A stretch of 64,000 nucleotides of DNA from Ruminococcus sp. (GTDB taxonomy: Bacteria; Bacillota; Clostridia; Oscillospirales; Ruminococcaceae): positions 1 through 64,000 of the forward strand of contig JAGAQC010000057.1 of the NCBI GenBank assembly GCA_017622925.1. The letters run 5' to 3'. The notes below the pieces were generated by a model that saw only the letters and a list, made by a program, of their open reading frames with translations, made no database searches and was not told the origin of the DNA. The position numbers were made by a program, and so were the translations under genes. Positions 51,445 to 59,815 of the stretch are shown here, piece by piece; the stretch's first letter is position 1, and every line of letters begins with the position of its first letter.

Positions 51445-52227
51445 TTGGAAAATATTATCACATCTAAGGACAATCCTGTTATAAAGCTGTATCAGAAGCT
51501 TTCTTCTTCAAAAAAAGAAAGACTTCAATACGGCTTATTCGTGTTGGAGGGACTGCGTATCGTTGAGGACGCCGTCCGTGAGAACGGCGGAATAACTCAC
51601 CTTATAATGACAAAAAATGCGTGGGAAAAATTCGGCGGTACTCTGTTTCAGGCTGATTTGAGAGATGCAAAAACGCTTGTTATTTCAAATGAACTTGGAA
51701 ATAAGATCTCCTCCACCGATACTACTCAGGGGGTATTTGCGGTCTGTAAGATACCTGCCGCCAAAGCTCCCGTTTTCCGCGATGGCGGCAAATATGCCGT
51801 TTTGTACGGGCTTCAGGACCCCGGCAACGTCGGAATGATAATCCGCACGGCAGACGCTCTCGGCATTGACGGCGTTATACTTTCGGGCAGCTGCGACCTC
51901 TACAGCCCGAAAGTAATAAGGGCTACTATGGGTTCGGTGTTCCGCATGGATATTTTTGTTGAAAACGATACGGACAGGCTCTTTGAGCTGCTTGAAAGCG
52001 GCGGTGCGGCGACATCTGCCGCAGTTGTGGATTCTGATGCGGAAAAAATCACCGAATGCGGCTTCGGGGGTACTCAGGCAATATTTATAGGCAACGAGGG
52101 GAACGGTCTGCCGAGGGACGTCGCTCTGCGCTGCGGCAGACGTGTTACTATACCCATGAACGGTACTATAAACTCTCTTAACGCTGCAATGGCTGCGGGA
52201 ATACTTATGTGGGAGCTGAAAAAATGA
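51445..52227 (+). CDS. TrmH/SpoU-family RNA 2'-O-methyltransferase
   Basis: A methyltransferase acting on rRNA or tRNA ribose. It has 260 residues from a TTG start at 51445 behind GGAGG. An N-terminal substrate-binding domain (to about 100) includes LFVLEGLRIVEDAV. The knotted SPOUT domain follows with the three motifs: YGLQDPGNVGMIIRTADALG, IFIGNEGNGLPRD and IPMNGTINSLNAAMAAGILM. It resembles 23S rRNA methyltransferases of the RlmB/TsnR type, but the target is not defined. It overlaps dprA by 4 bases (ATGA). Confidence 0.92.
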   Translation: MENIITSKDNPVIKLYQKLSSSKKERLQYGLFVLEGLRIVEDAVRENGGITHLIMTKNAWEKFGGTLFQADLRDAKTLVISNELGNKISSTDTTQGVFAVCKIPAAKAPVFRDGGKYAVLYGLQDPGNVGMIIRTADALGIDGVILSGSCDLYSPKVIRATMGSVFRMDIFVENDTDRLFELLESGGAATSAAVVDSDAEKITECGFGGTQAIFIGNEGNGLPRDVALRCGRRVTIPMNGTINSLNAAMAAGILMWELKK

Positions 52228-53492
52228 ACGACAAGAAATACTGGGTATGGCTCGGTATGATATTCGGAGGCGGCTGTCACCGCTTATGGCAGCTTATGAA
52301 TATCTGCGAAACGGCGCAGGAGGCATGCAGCGAGATACTTTCCGACAGCAGATTTATAAATCTCACTGACAGCGAAAGAAAAAATATAAACTCGTACAGC
52401 TTAAAAAATGCCGAGGAGCTTATTGCGGTATGCGGCAGAATGGGTATCGGCATTGCCGCTTATTCTGAAAACGAATACCCGAATCAGCTCCGATATATCG
52501 CCGATCCGCCTCCCGTGCTTTTTTATAAGGGAAATATCGGCTGTCTGACGGGAACAAAGACCATTACCTCGGTAGGTACGAGGCATGCGGGGGATTACAG
52601 TATTTCCGCATGCCGCAGGGTATGCTCCGAGCTTGCTCGGAAAGGCTTTGTTATCGTGAGCGGATTTGCGGTCGGTATAGACATTACATCTCATATGGCG
52701 GCGGCTGAACTCGGACTGCCTACCGCCTGTGTTCTCGGCTGCGGCGTTGATGTTGATTACCCCAAGGAGAACTTCAAGTTCAGGGATAAGATCATCGCTT
52801 CGGGAGGTGTGTTCGTTTCGGAATATCCTCCCGGAACACGTCCTCACCGAGGCAGCTTTCCGAAACGGAACAGAATACTTTCCGCTCTCGGCAGAGCTGC
52901 CATAGTGTTTGAAGCTGCGGAAAATTCGGGTTCTATCATTACCGCAAAGCTTGCAGCCGAGCAGGGCAGGGAACTGTTCGTACTTCCGCCTGCGGATATT
53001 TTCAGCGGTTCGTTCGGCGGAAATATCCGTCTTTTGAGGGAGGGCGCAGTACCTGTAATGAGCGTGGAGGATATAATGGATTTTTTTAAACCCGGTTCTT
53101 CTGCGGACGCTTATATAAAATCAGACGCTTTTGCCTATATAATTGACACTAAGCCCTTGCAGCGCAGAGAAGCTCCGAAAGTTTCCTGCATACATGAGCT
53201 TATGGAGCAGGGAGAGGTCGTTACGTCTGAAAATAAAGAGCATTCCGAGACTCCGCAGAAGACTGCCGACAATAAAAATAAAGCCGACGACGAAATAAGC
53301 TTTGACGGCATTCCCGAGGGACTTGCGCGTGACATCGCTATGCTGCTCCATAAGGAGGGCAGACTTCATGCGGACGTTATCTGCACAAAATTGGGAATAG
53401 ATTCCGCAAAGCTTATGATCGAACTTACGGAACTGGAGATCATCGGGGCGGTCAAAGCGTGTCCCGGAAGATTATATGAAGGCAACCTCTAA
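52224..53492 (+). CDS. dprA: DNA processing protein DprA (Smf)
   Basis: Loads RecA onto incoming single-stranded DNA during transformation. It has 422 residues from the ATG at 52224, overlapping the methyltransferase stop. The Rossmann-like core is visible: TSVGTRHAGDYSISACRRVC, IVSGFAVGIDITSHMAAAEL and FPKRNRILSALGRAAIVFEA-AENSGSIITA. A C-terminal winged-helix domain (DprA_WH-like; HADVICTKLGIDSAKLMIEL) follows a charged linker. The final codons and TAA stop fall in the arm of repeat A5, so the natural C-terminus may have been altered by a few residues. It is upstream of topA, the usual Firmicute neighbour. Confidence 0.96.
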   Translation: MNDKKYWVWLGMIFGGGCHRLWQLMNICETAQEACSEILSDSRFINLTDSERKNINSYSLKNAEELIAVCGRMGIGIAAYSENEYPNQLRYIADPPPVLFYKGNIGCLTGTKTITSVGTRHAGDYSISACRRVCSELARKGFVIVSGFAVGIDITSHMAAAELGLPTACVLGCGVDVDYPKENFKFRDKIIASGGVFVSEYPPGTRPHRGSFPKRNRILSALGRAAIVFEAAENSGSIITAKLAAEQGRELFVLPPADIFSGSFGGNIRLLREGAVPVMSVEDIMDFFKPGSSADAYIKSDAFAYIIDTKPLQRREAPKVSCIHELMEQGEVVTSENKEHSETPQKTADNKNKADDEISFDGIPEGLARDIAMLLHKEGRLHADVICTKLGIDSAKLMIELTELEIIGAVKACPGRLYEGNL

Positions 53493-53639
53493 AAACCTCT
53501 TTTGACAAAAATCAGCTATGCACGGCATATACTGCGTCAAGCGCCCTCGGAGGGCGACAGCCCGCCGTCGGACACTTTCCTTGCATCTGCCGCACCTATC
53601 TGATTTTTGCTTTACCAAACAGGTTTTTAGATGTCACCT
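53480..53639. repeat. Family A-related long-hairpin repeat, copy A5
   Basis: The left arm, starting AGGCAACCTCTAAAAACCTC (53480-53514), pairs with a right arm of about 40 bases (53600-53639) with a few mismatches. It contains CCCTCGGAGGG and related internal stems. The arm start AGGCAAC is shared with A4. The left arm contains the dprA stop codon. The element lies upstream of topA. Confidence 0.78.
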
Positions 53640-53676
53640 GAATTTGTTTCATGAAAATAGATTATGAGGTTATCAA

Positions 53677-55758
53677 ATGGCAAATTTAGTTATAGTTGAG
53701 TCGCCTGCAAAGGCTAAGACAATTCAGAAATATCTCGGCAAGGGGTACGAGGTAGTGGCTTCAATGGGTCATATCCGCGATCTTCCGAAATCCAAGCTGG
53801 GCGTTGATGTGGACGATGATTTTAAACCCCAGTATATCGACATGAAAGGCAAGGGCGACGTTATCAAGGAGCTGAAAAAGCGTGCTAAGAAATGCGAAAA
53901 AGTCTACCTTGCTACCGACCCCGACCGTGAGGGCGAAGCTATCTCATGGCATATCGCACAGCTCCTTAAACTCGATCTGAACGACGATATAAGAGTAGCT
54001 TTCAATGAGATCACGAAAACGGGCGTAAACAGCGGAATGAGCAATCCGCACAAGATCGACCTCGACCTTGTGAACGCTCAGCAGGCGCGGCGAATTCTCG
54101 ATCGCCTTGTCGGATATAAGCTCAGTCCGTTCCTTTGGAAAAAGGTCAAGAGGGGACTTTCTGCCGGACGTGTCCAGACCGTTGCCGTAAGTATCGTAGT
54201 TGACAGGGAAAACGAGATACGAGCCTTTGTGCCGAAAGAATACTGGTCTATCGACGCAAAATTTACTGCGCCGGGTTCAAGAAAAGTATTTGACGCAGCT
54301 CTTTTGTCGGTGGACGGAGAAAAGCTTGAAATTCCGAATCAGGCGGCTGCCGACGATCTGCTAAAACGTCTTGAGGGCGCAGAATACGAAGTGACTGCCG
54401 TTAAAAAGCGTGTTACCAAAAAGCAGCCTGCGCCGCCGTTTATCACCTCCACAATGCAGCAGGAGGCGTCCAAAAAGCTTGGCTTTACCTCAAAACGCAC
54501 CATGAAAGCCGCTCAGGAGCTTTACGAGGGCGTTGACATCGAGGGCATCGGCGCAGTAGGTCTTATCACTTATATGAGAACGGACAGTCTGCGTATATCG
54601 GACGAGGCAAAGGCTGCGGCGGCTCAGTACATCGAAATGGTCTACGGAAAGGAATATCTTCCCGACAAGCCCAGAACGTTCAAATCCAAAAGCAACGCTC
54701 AGGACGCTCATGAAGCGATACGTCCCTCTCTGCCAGACCTGACCCCTGCCCGTGTGAAATCGAGCCTTACAAGCGATCAGTACAAGCTTTACGAGCTGGT
54801 GTGGTCGAGGTTTATTGCAAGTCAGATGGCTAACGCCCTGCTTGATACCATGTCTGCGGATATTTCGGCAAACGGCTGCATCTTCCGCGCTTCGGGCTAT
54901 TCCGTGAAGTTCAACGGCTTTACAGTTCTTTACGAGGAGGCGGCGGAGGGCAAGGATACTTCCAAAAAGGAGCTTCCCCCCCTTGCTGTCGGAGATAAGC
55001 CGAAACTGAAATCAATCAGCGGAAATCAGCATTTCACTCAGCCGCCGCCGAGATATACGGAAGCATCGCTTATTAAGGCTTTGGAGGAAAACGGTATCGG
55101 CAGACCGTCAACATACGCTCCGACCATTTCAACAATTATGGCTCGGCAATACGTTGAGCATGAGGGAAAACAGCTAAAGCCGACTGCTCTCGGAGAAGTC
55201 ATAACCGAGCTTATGAAAGAGCATTTCAAGGGGATAGTGGACGCTAAGTTCACCGCCGACATGGAAAGCAGTCTTGACGAGGTGGAAAAAGGCGACAAGG
55301 ATTGGGTGACAACGCTTCACGAGTTCTATAAGGACTTTGCCGCCGACCTTGAAAAAGCGGAAACGGCTATGGAGGGCAAGAGGGTAAAAGTTCCCAATGA
55401 GGAAACTGACATCATATGCGAAAACTGCGGAAGAAATATGGTCATAAAGTACGGCAGATACGGAAAGTTCCTTGCATGCCCCGGTTTCCCCGAATGCAAA
55501 AACGCAAAGCAGCTTGTTACGGAATCGGACGGCTGTTGTCCGAGATGCGGCAAAAAAATGCTCCTAAAAAAGTCCAAAAGGGGCAGAAGCTTCTATGGCT
55601 GCGAGGGCTATCCCGAGTGCGACTTTATGACATGGAACGTTCCGACAGCCGAGAAATGCCCCGAGTGCGGAAAAACTCTTTTCAACAAGGGCGGAAAATC
55701 AGGCAAGCTTATATGTGAAAACGTCGGCTGCAACTATGAAAGAGAGCTGAAAAAATGA
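53677..55758 (+). CDS. topA: DNA topoisomerase I (type IA)
   Basis: Relaxes negatively supercoiled DNA. The 693 residues match the family. It has an N-terminal Toprim domain (MANLVIVESPAKAKTIQKYL and ATDPDREGEAISWHIAQLL), the active-site Tyr in GLITYMRTDSLRIS (around residue 295), and ENGIGRPSTYAPTIST. The C-terminus has three zinc-ribbon repeats (CENCGRNMVI, CCPRCGKKMLLKKSKRGRSF, CPECGKTLFNKGG). It starts about 38 bases past repeat A5. The stop overlaps the trmFO start by 4 bases. Confidence 0.98.
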   Translation: MANLVIVESPAKAKTIQKYLGKGYEVVASMGHIRDLPKSKLGVDVDDDFKPQYIDMKGKGDVIKELKKRAKKCEKVYLATDPDREGEAISWHIAQLLKLDLNDDIRVAFNEITKTGVNSGMSNPHKIDLDLVNAQQARRILDRLVGYKLSPFLWKKVKRGLSAGRVQTVAVSIVVDRENEIRAFVPKEYWSIDAKFTAPGSRKVFDAALLSVDGEKLEIPNQAAADDLLKRLEGAEYEVTAVKKRVTKKQPAPPFITSTMQQEASKKLGFTSKRTMKAAQELYEGVDIEGIGAVGLITYMRTDSLRISDEAKAAAAQYIEMVYGKEYLPDKPRTFKSKSNAQDAHEAIRPSLPDLTPARVKSSLTSDQYKLYELVWSRFIASQMANALLDTMSADISANGCIFRASGYSVKFNGFTVLYEEAAEGKDTSKKELPPLAVGDKPKLKSISGNQHFTQPPPRYTEASLIKALEENGIGRPSTYAPTISTIMARQYVEHEGKQLKPTALGEVITELMKEHFKGIVDAKFTADMESSLDEVEKGDKDWVTTLHEFYKDFAADLEKAETAMEGKRVKVPNEETDIICENCGRNMVIKYGRYGKFLACPGFPECKNAKQLVTESDGCCPRCGKKMLLKKSKRGRSFYGCEGYPECDFMTWNVPTAEKCPECGKTLFNKGGKSGKLICENVGCNYERELKK

Positions 55759-57080
55759 GCGTTACCGTTAATGTTATCGGAGCGGGACTTGCAGGCTGCG
55801 AAGCGGCGTGGGCTTTGGCGAGGTACGGCATAAACGTCCGACTTTATGAAATGAAGCCGAAAAAATTCAGTCCTGCGCATAAGTACAGCGGCTTTGCGGA
55901 GCTTGTCTGTTCCAATTCGCTGAAAGCTTCAAGGCTCGAATCGGCGGCAGGTTTGCTTAAAACGGAAATGGAAATGCTCGGTTCGCTGACAGTTCCCTGC
56001 GCAAAGGAAAATTCCGTGGAGGCAGGCGGCGCGCTTGCCGTAGACAGGGAAAAATTTTCGGACAGCGTTACAGCGAAAATCAGAGAGAATCCGCTAATAG
56101 AGACAGTCGAGGAGGAAGTCGTCCGTCTGCCCGAGGGAATAAGCATAATCGCCACAGGACCGCTTACAAGCGGAGCAATGGCTGATGTAATAAAGGAGCT
56201 TTGCGGCGAGGGTCTGAGCTTTTACGACGCCGCCGCTCCCATAGTGACATATGAAAGCCTTGACAAGGAGAAAGTGTTCTTTGCTTCACGGTACGGCAGA
56301 GGCGATGCGGACTATATCAACTGTCCCATGAATAAAGATGAATATACCGCTTTTTATCGGGAGCTTGTCAATGCCGAAAGAGTGCAGTTGAAAGATTTTG
56401 AAACTCACCCGTTCAGCGTTTACGAGGGCTGTATGCCTATCGAGGTGCTTGCATCAAGGGGAGAGGACACCATGCGCTTCGGTCCTATGAAGCCTGTGGG
56501 GATAACGGATATACGCACAGGAAAACGTCCGTATGCCGTGGTACAGCTCAGACGTGAGAACAAAGAGGCTACGCTGTTCAACCTTGTGGGCTTTCAGACG
56601 AATCTTAAATTCGGCGAGCAGAAGCGAGTTTTCTCCATGATAACGGGACTTGAAAACGCCGAATTTATGCGTTACGGCGTTATGCACAGAAACACTTTTA
56701 TAAACAGTCCCGAACTGCTGAATGCCGATTTTTCCATGAGAAATAATAAAAACATTTATTTTGCAGGACAGATAACGGGAGTCGAGGGCTATATGGAGTC
56801 TGCCGCAAGCGGTATTATTGCAGGTACGGCGGCGGCAAGGAGCATACTCGGACTTGAACCGCTGTGTCTGCCCCGTGAGACTATGCTCGGCGCATTGACC
56901 GCCTATATAAGCGACAGCTTCAACAGCGGCAAATTTCAGCCTATGGGCGCAAATATGGGGATACTGCCCGATATTGGCGTAAGAATACGTGACAAAAAGG
57001 AAAAATACGGCGCATACGCAAACCGTGCCGTGACCGCTTTGAAAGGGGAGCTTGAAAGAATTGGAAAAAATTATAGTTGA
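55755..57080 (+). CDS. trmFO: tRNA (uracil-54-C5)-methyltransferase, folate/FAD-dependent
   Basis: Methylates U54 of the tRNA T-loop using methylene-tetrahydrofolate and FADH2, the Gram-positive alternative to TrmA. The 441 residues match the family. The FAD-binding start VNVIGAGLAGCEAAWALARY is seen, then KYSGFAELVCSNSLKA, and a C-terminal NIYFAGQITGVEGYMESAAS. It overlaps topA by 4 bases and its 3' end overlaps the plsX start. Confidence 0.97.
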   Translation: MSVTVNVIGAGLAGCEAAWALARYGINVRLYEMKPKKFSPAHKYSGFAELVCSNSLKASRLESAAGLLKTEMEMLGSLTVPCAKENSVEAGGALAVDREKFSDSVTAKIRENPLIETVEEEVVRLPEGISIIATGPLTSGAMADVIKELCGEGLSFYDAAAPIVTYESLDKEKVFFASRYGRGDADYINCPMNKDEYTAFYRELVNAERVQLKDFETHPFSVYEGCMPIEVLASRGEDTMRFGPMKPVGITDIRTGKRPYAVVQLRRENKEATLFNLVGFQTNLKFGEQKRVFSMITGLENAEFMRYGVMHRNTFINSPELLNADFSMRNNKNIYFAGQITGVEGYMESAASGIIAGTAAARSILGLEPLCLPRETMLGALTAYISDSFNSGKFQPMGANMGILPDIGVRIRDKKEKYGAYANRAVTALKGELERIGKNYS

Positions 57081-58065
57081 CGCTTTCGGGGGCGACAATG
57101 CTCCCCTTGAAGTTATAAAGGGCTGTGAAAGAGCGGTCAGGGAGCTTGGAATAAAGGTGATCCTCACGGGGAGCGAAAAGAAGATAAAAAAGTGCGCCGC
57201 CGATAACGGACTGAGCCTTGACGGTATGGAGATAGTACATACGGACGAAGTGTTTGATATTCATACCGAACCGTCTGAAATAATAAAATCTGGGAAGAAT
57301 ACTTCTATGGCGCTGGGAATGCGGCTTCTTGCCGAAAATAAGGGCGACGCCTTTGTTTCTGCCGGAAGTACGGGCGCATTGGTAATGGGCGCGACATTTA
57401 TCGTGAAGCGTATCAAGGGTATAAAACGCGTCGCTCCTGCGCCGATGCTGCCGACCGATAACGGGTGCTTTATTCTTATTGACGCAGGCGCAAATACGGA
57501 ATGCCGCCCCGAAATGCTTTTGCAGTTTGCGGTCATGGGCAGCGCATATATGGAAAAGGTCATGGGGATAAAGTCTCCGAGGGTGGGACTTCTCAACATA
57601 GGCGCGGAGGATTCCAAGGGCAGAGAGCTTGAACTTGAAACGTATAAGCTCCTGAAAAATTCTGGACTTAATTTTGTGGGAAATATCGAGGCGAGAGCTT
57701 TGCCGAAGGGCGACTGCCATGTGGTCGTAACGGACGGCTTTACGGGCAATATCACGCTAAAGCTTTACGAGGGTATGGGTTCGTTTTTCTCACGGAAAAT
57801 GAAGTGGATTTTCTCGGGCATAGGCGCGGTCGGAGCTGTGTTCTCCCTCAATAAAATAAAGCTTCTCAAAAAACAGATGGATTACAGAGAAACGGGCGGC
57901 TCGGCTCTTATGGGCGTTAAAAAGCCTGTTATCAAGGCTCACGGAAGCTCCGATGCAAAGGCGTTTTTCAATGCCGTGAGACAGGCGCAGAAATGCGTTG
58001 ACGGCAGAGTTATCGAATCTATCGAAAAATACGTAAATTCCCAAAGGAATGATGATAATGAATGA
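57061..58065 (+). CDS. plsX: phosphate acyltransferase PlsX
   Basis: Makes acyl-phosphate from acyl-ACP for phospholipid synthesis. It has 334 residues from the TTG at 57061, 10 bases after GGGGAG; a TTG at 57052 is possible but too close to it. The family start is MEKIIVDAFGGDNAPLEVIK. AFVSAGSTGALVMGATFIV, TECRPEMLLQFAVMGSAYME and VVTDGFTGNITLK are diagnostic. It overlaps trmFO by 20 bases. The acpP gene usual between plsX and rnc is missing; the next gene is rnc. Confidence 0.95.
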   Translation: MEKIIVDAFGGDNAPLEVIKGCERAVRELGIKVILTGSEKKIKKCAADNGLSLDGMEIVHTDEVFDIHTEPSEIIKSGKNTSMALGMRLLAENKGDAFVSAGSTGALVMGATFIVKRIKGIKRVAPAPMLPTDNGCFILIDAGANTECRPEMLLQFAVMGSAYMEKVMGIKSPRVGLLNIGAEDSKGRELELETYKLLKNSGLNFVGNIEARALPKGDCHVVVTDGFTGNITLKLYEGMGSFFSRKMKWIFSGIGAVGAVFSLNKIKLLKKQMDYRETGGSALMGVKKPVIKAHGSSDAKAFFNAVRQAQKCVDGRVIESIEKYVNSQRNDDNE

Positions 58066-58762
58066 TATTGAAAATATTTCAGAATTTGAAGAACTTATCG
58101 GCTATAAATTCAAGGACAGAAAGCTGCTGATAAACGCGCTTTCCCATTCCTCATATGCCAATGAGACGAAAAATCCCGGCGGCAGCAACGAAAGATTGGA
58201 GTTTCTGGGCGACAGCGTGCTTTCGGTGGTCGTTTCGGACTATCTCTACAAGCACCTGCATTCCGTTGCGGAGGGCGACTTGACGAAGCTTCGGGCGTCG
58301 CTTGTCTGCGAAAAGAGCCTGCACGTTTTTGCGCAGCGTATTCGTCTTGGCGAGTACATTCTTCTCGGCAAGGGCGAGGAAAATACGGGCGGACGTGAAA
58401 GACCCTCCATTCTTGCGGACGCATTCGAGGCTGTCATTGCCGCCGTATACCTCGACGGAGGGATAGAAGCGGCAAGAAAGCACATTCTCCGATTTATCCC
58501 CAGCGACCTTGTTCACGGCGCAAAAATGGCTTTCGGCGACTTTAAAACAGTCCTTCAGGAGGTCGTTCAGAAGAATCCCGAGGAAAAGGTGGAATACGTC
58601 CTTATCGGCGAAGAAGGTCCCGATCATAACAAGCGTTTTGTAGTCGAAGTAATGCTCAATTCTCAGGTCATCGGCAAGGGCAGAGGCAGAAGCAAAAAGG
58701 ACGCAGAACAGCTTGCGGCGAAAGAAGCCCTTGAACTTATGGGCTACAATACAAGCGTATGA
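58058..58762 (+). CDS. rnc: ribonuclease III
   Basis: Cleaves double-stranded RNA in rRNA and mRNA processing. It has 234 residues from the ATG at 58058 (AAGGA 9 bases upstream); the ATGs at 58049 and 58052 sit too close to that site. The catalytic helix NERLEFLGDSVLSVVVSDYL is seen, with ADAFEAVIAAVYLDGG as the second acidic motif, and the C-terminal dsRNA-binding domain ends GRGRSKKDAEQLAAKEALEL. It overlaps plsX and the following gene by a few bases each. Confidence 0.97.
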   Translation: MNDIENISEFEELIGYKFKDRKLLINALSHSSYANETKNPGGSNERLEFLGDSVLSVVVSDYLYKHLHSVAEGDLTKLRASLVCEKSLHVFAQRIRLGEYILLGKGEENTGGRERPSILADAFEAVIAAVYLDGGIEAARKHILRFIPSDLVHGAKMAFGDFKTVLQEVVQKNPEEKVEYVLIGEEGPDHNKRFVVEVMLNSQVIGKGRGRSKKDAEQLAAKEALELMGYNTSV

Positions 58763-59811
58763 AGCACGCTAATATTTCGATATTTGTACCGCATATCGGC
58801 TGTCCCCACAGGTGCAGCTTCTGCGACCAGAGGACTATCAGCGGTACTCAGCATGCGCCGTCTGCGGACGATGTAAGGGCAGTCTGTGAGAAAGCTCTTG
58901 GTGAGGCAAAGTCCCCCGAAAACACGGAAATAGCTTTTTTCGGCGGCAGCTTTACGGCGATCCCCCGAGGTTATATGACTGAACTTCTCGAAACGGCTCA
59001 CGAATTTACGGGGGAGGGGAAATTCAAGGGCATACGCATTTCCACACGTCCCGACCGCATTGACCGTGAAGTTCTCGATATACTGAAAAAATACGGCGTT
59101 ACGGCTATCGAGCTGGGCGCGCAGTCCATGTGCGACGATGTGCTTGAAGCGAACGAGCGTGGGCATACGGCGGAAGATGTTTTCAATGCAAGCAAGCTCA
59201 TCAGGGAATACGGCTTTGAACTGGGCTTGCAGATGATGACGGGACTGTACAAAAGCAATCTTATGAAAGATATGTTCACGGCGCATCTTATAGTCGGTCT
59301 GCACCCTGATACGGTCAGGATATATCCCGTAGTTGTTCTCAAAGGAACTCGTCTTGGAGAGCTTTATGAAAAGGGCGTTTATGAAATGCCGTCCTTTGAC
59401 GAAATGACTGCATTATGCGCAAAGCTTATCGTTTTATTTGAGGAAAAGGGCGTAAGAGTAATAAAATGCGGACTCCACGCAAGCGAGTTTGTCGAAAAGG
59501 ATATGATCGGCGGATATTATCACCCCGCTTTCCGTGAACTCTGCGAAAACGCGATCTACAAGGACCTTATATGGGATTCGCTTTTTGAAATGGCGGACAT
59601 GAAATATCCTCAGAATTACGGCGAAGAAGAATTATCAAAAAAAGTTGAAAAAATACACGGGGAGCATATCGTTGCCGTTGATCCGTCATGTATAAGTAAA
59701 GCGGTCGGACAACGGAGGTCGAATATCAGGCATTTCAGCGAACAGGGCATAGATATTAAAATTATCGGCGATGAAAATGTTGCGGAATATAAGGTTGAAC
59801 TGAGGAGGTGA
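58759..59811 (+). CDS. radical SAM protein, Elp3/YhcC-like
   Basis: A radical SAM enzyme of 350 residues with the 4Fe-4S motif CxxxCxxC in PHIGCPHRCSFCDQRTIS near the N-terminus. AFFGGSFTAIP, RISTRPDRID, IELGAQSMCDDVLEANERGH and GLQMMTGLY follow, as in the Elp3 (ELP3-like) radical SAM group. The acetyltransferase domain of true Elp3 is absent. The reaction and substrate are unknown, and a tRNA role is only suggested by the name. It is coupled to rnc (ATGA overlap) and followed by smc, a position seen in many clostridia. Confidence 0.88.
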   Translation: MKHANISIFVPHIGCPHRCSFCDQRTISGTQHAPSADDVRAVCEKALGEAKSPENTEIAFFGGSFTAIPRGYMTELLETAHEFTGEGKFKGIRISTRPDRIDREVLDILKKYGVTAIELGAQSMCDDVLEANERGHTAEDVFNASKLIREYGFELGLQMMTGLYKSNLMKDMFTAHLIVGLHPDTVRIYPVVVLKGTRLGELYEKGVYEMPSFDEMTALCAKLIVLFEEKGVRVIKCGLHASEFVEKDMIGGYYHPAFRELCENAIYKDLIWDSLFEMADMKYPQNYGEEELSKKVEKIHGEHIVAVDPSCISKAVGQRRSNIRHFSEQGIDIKIIGDENVAEYKVELRR

Positions 59812-59815
59812 ATTT

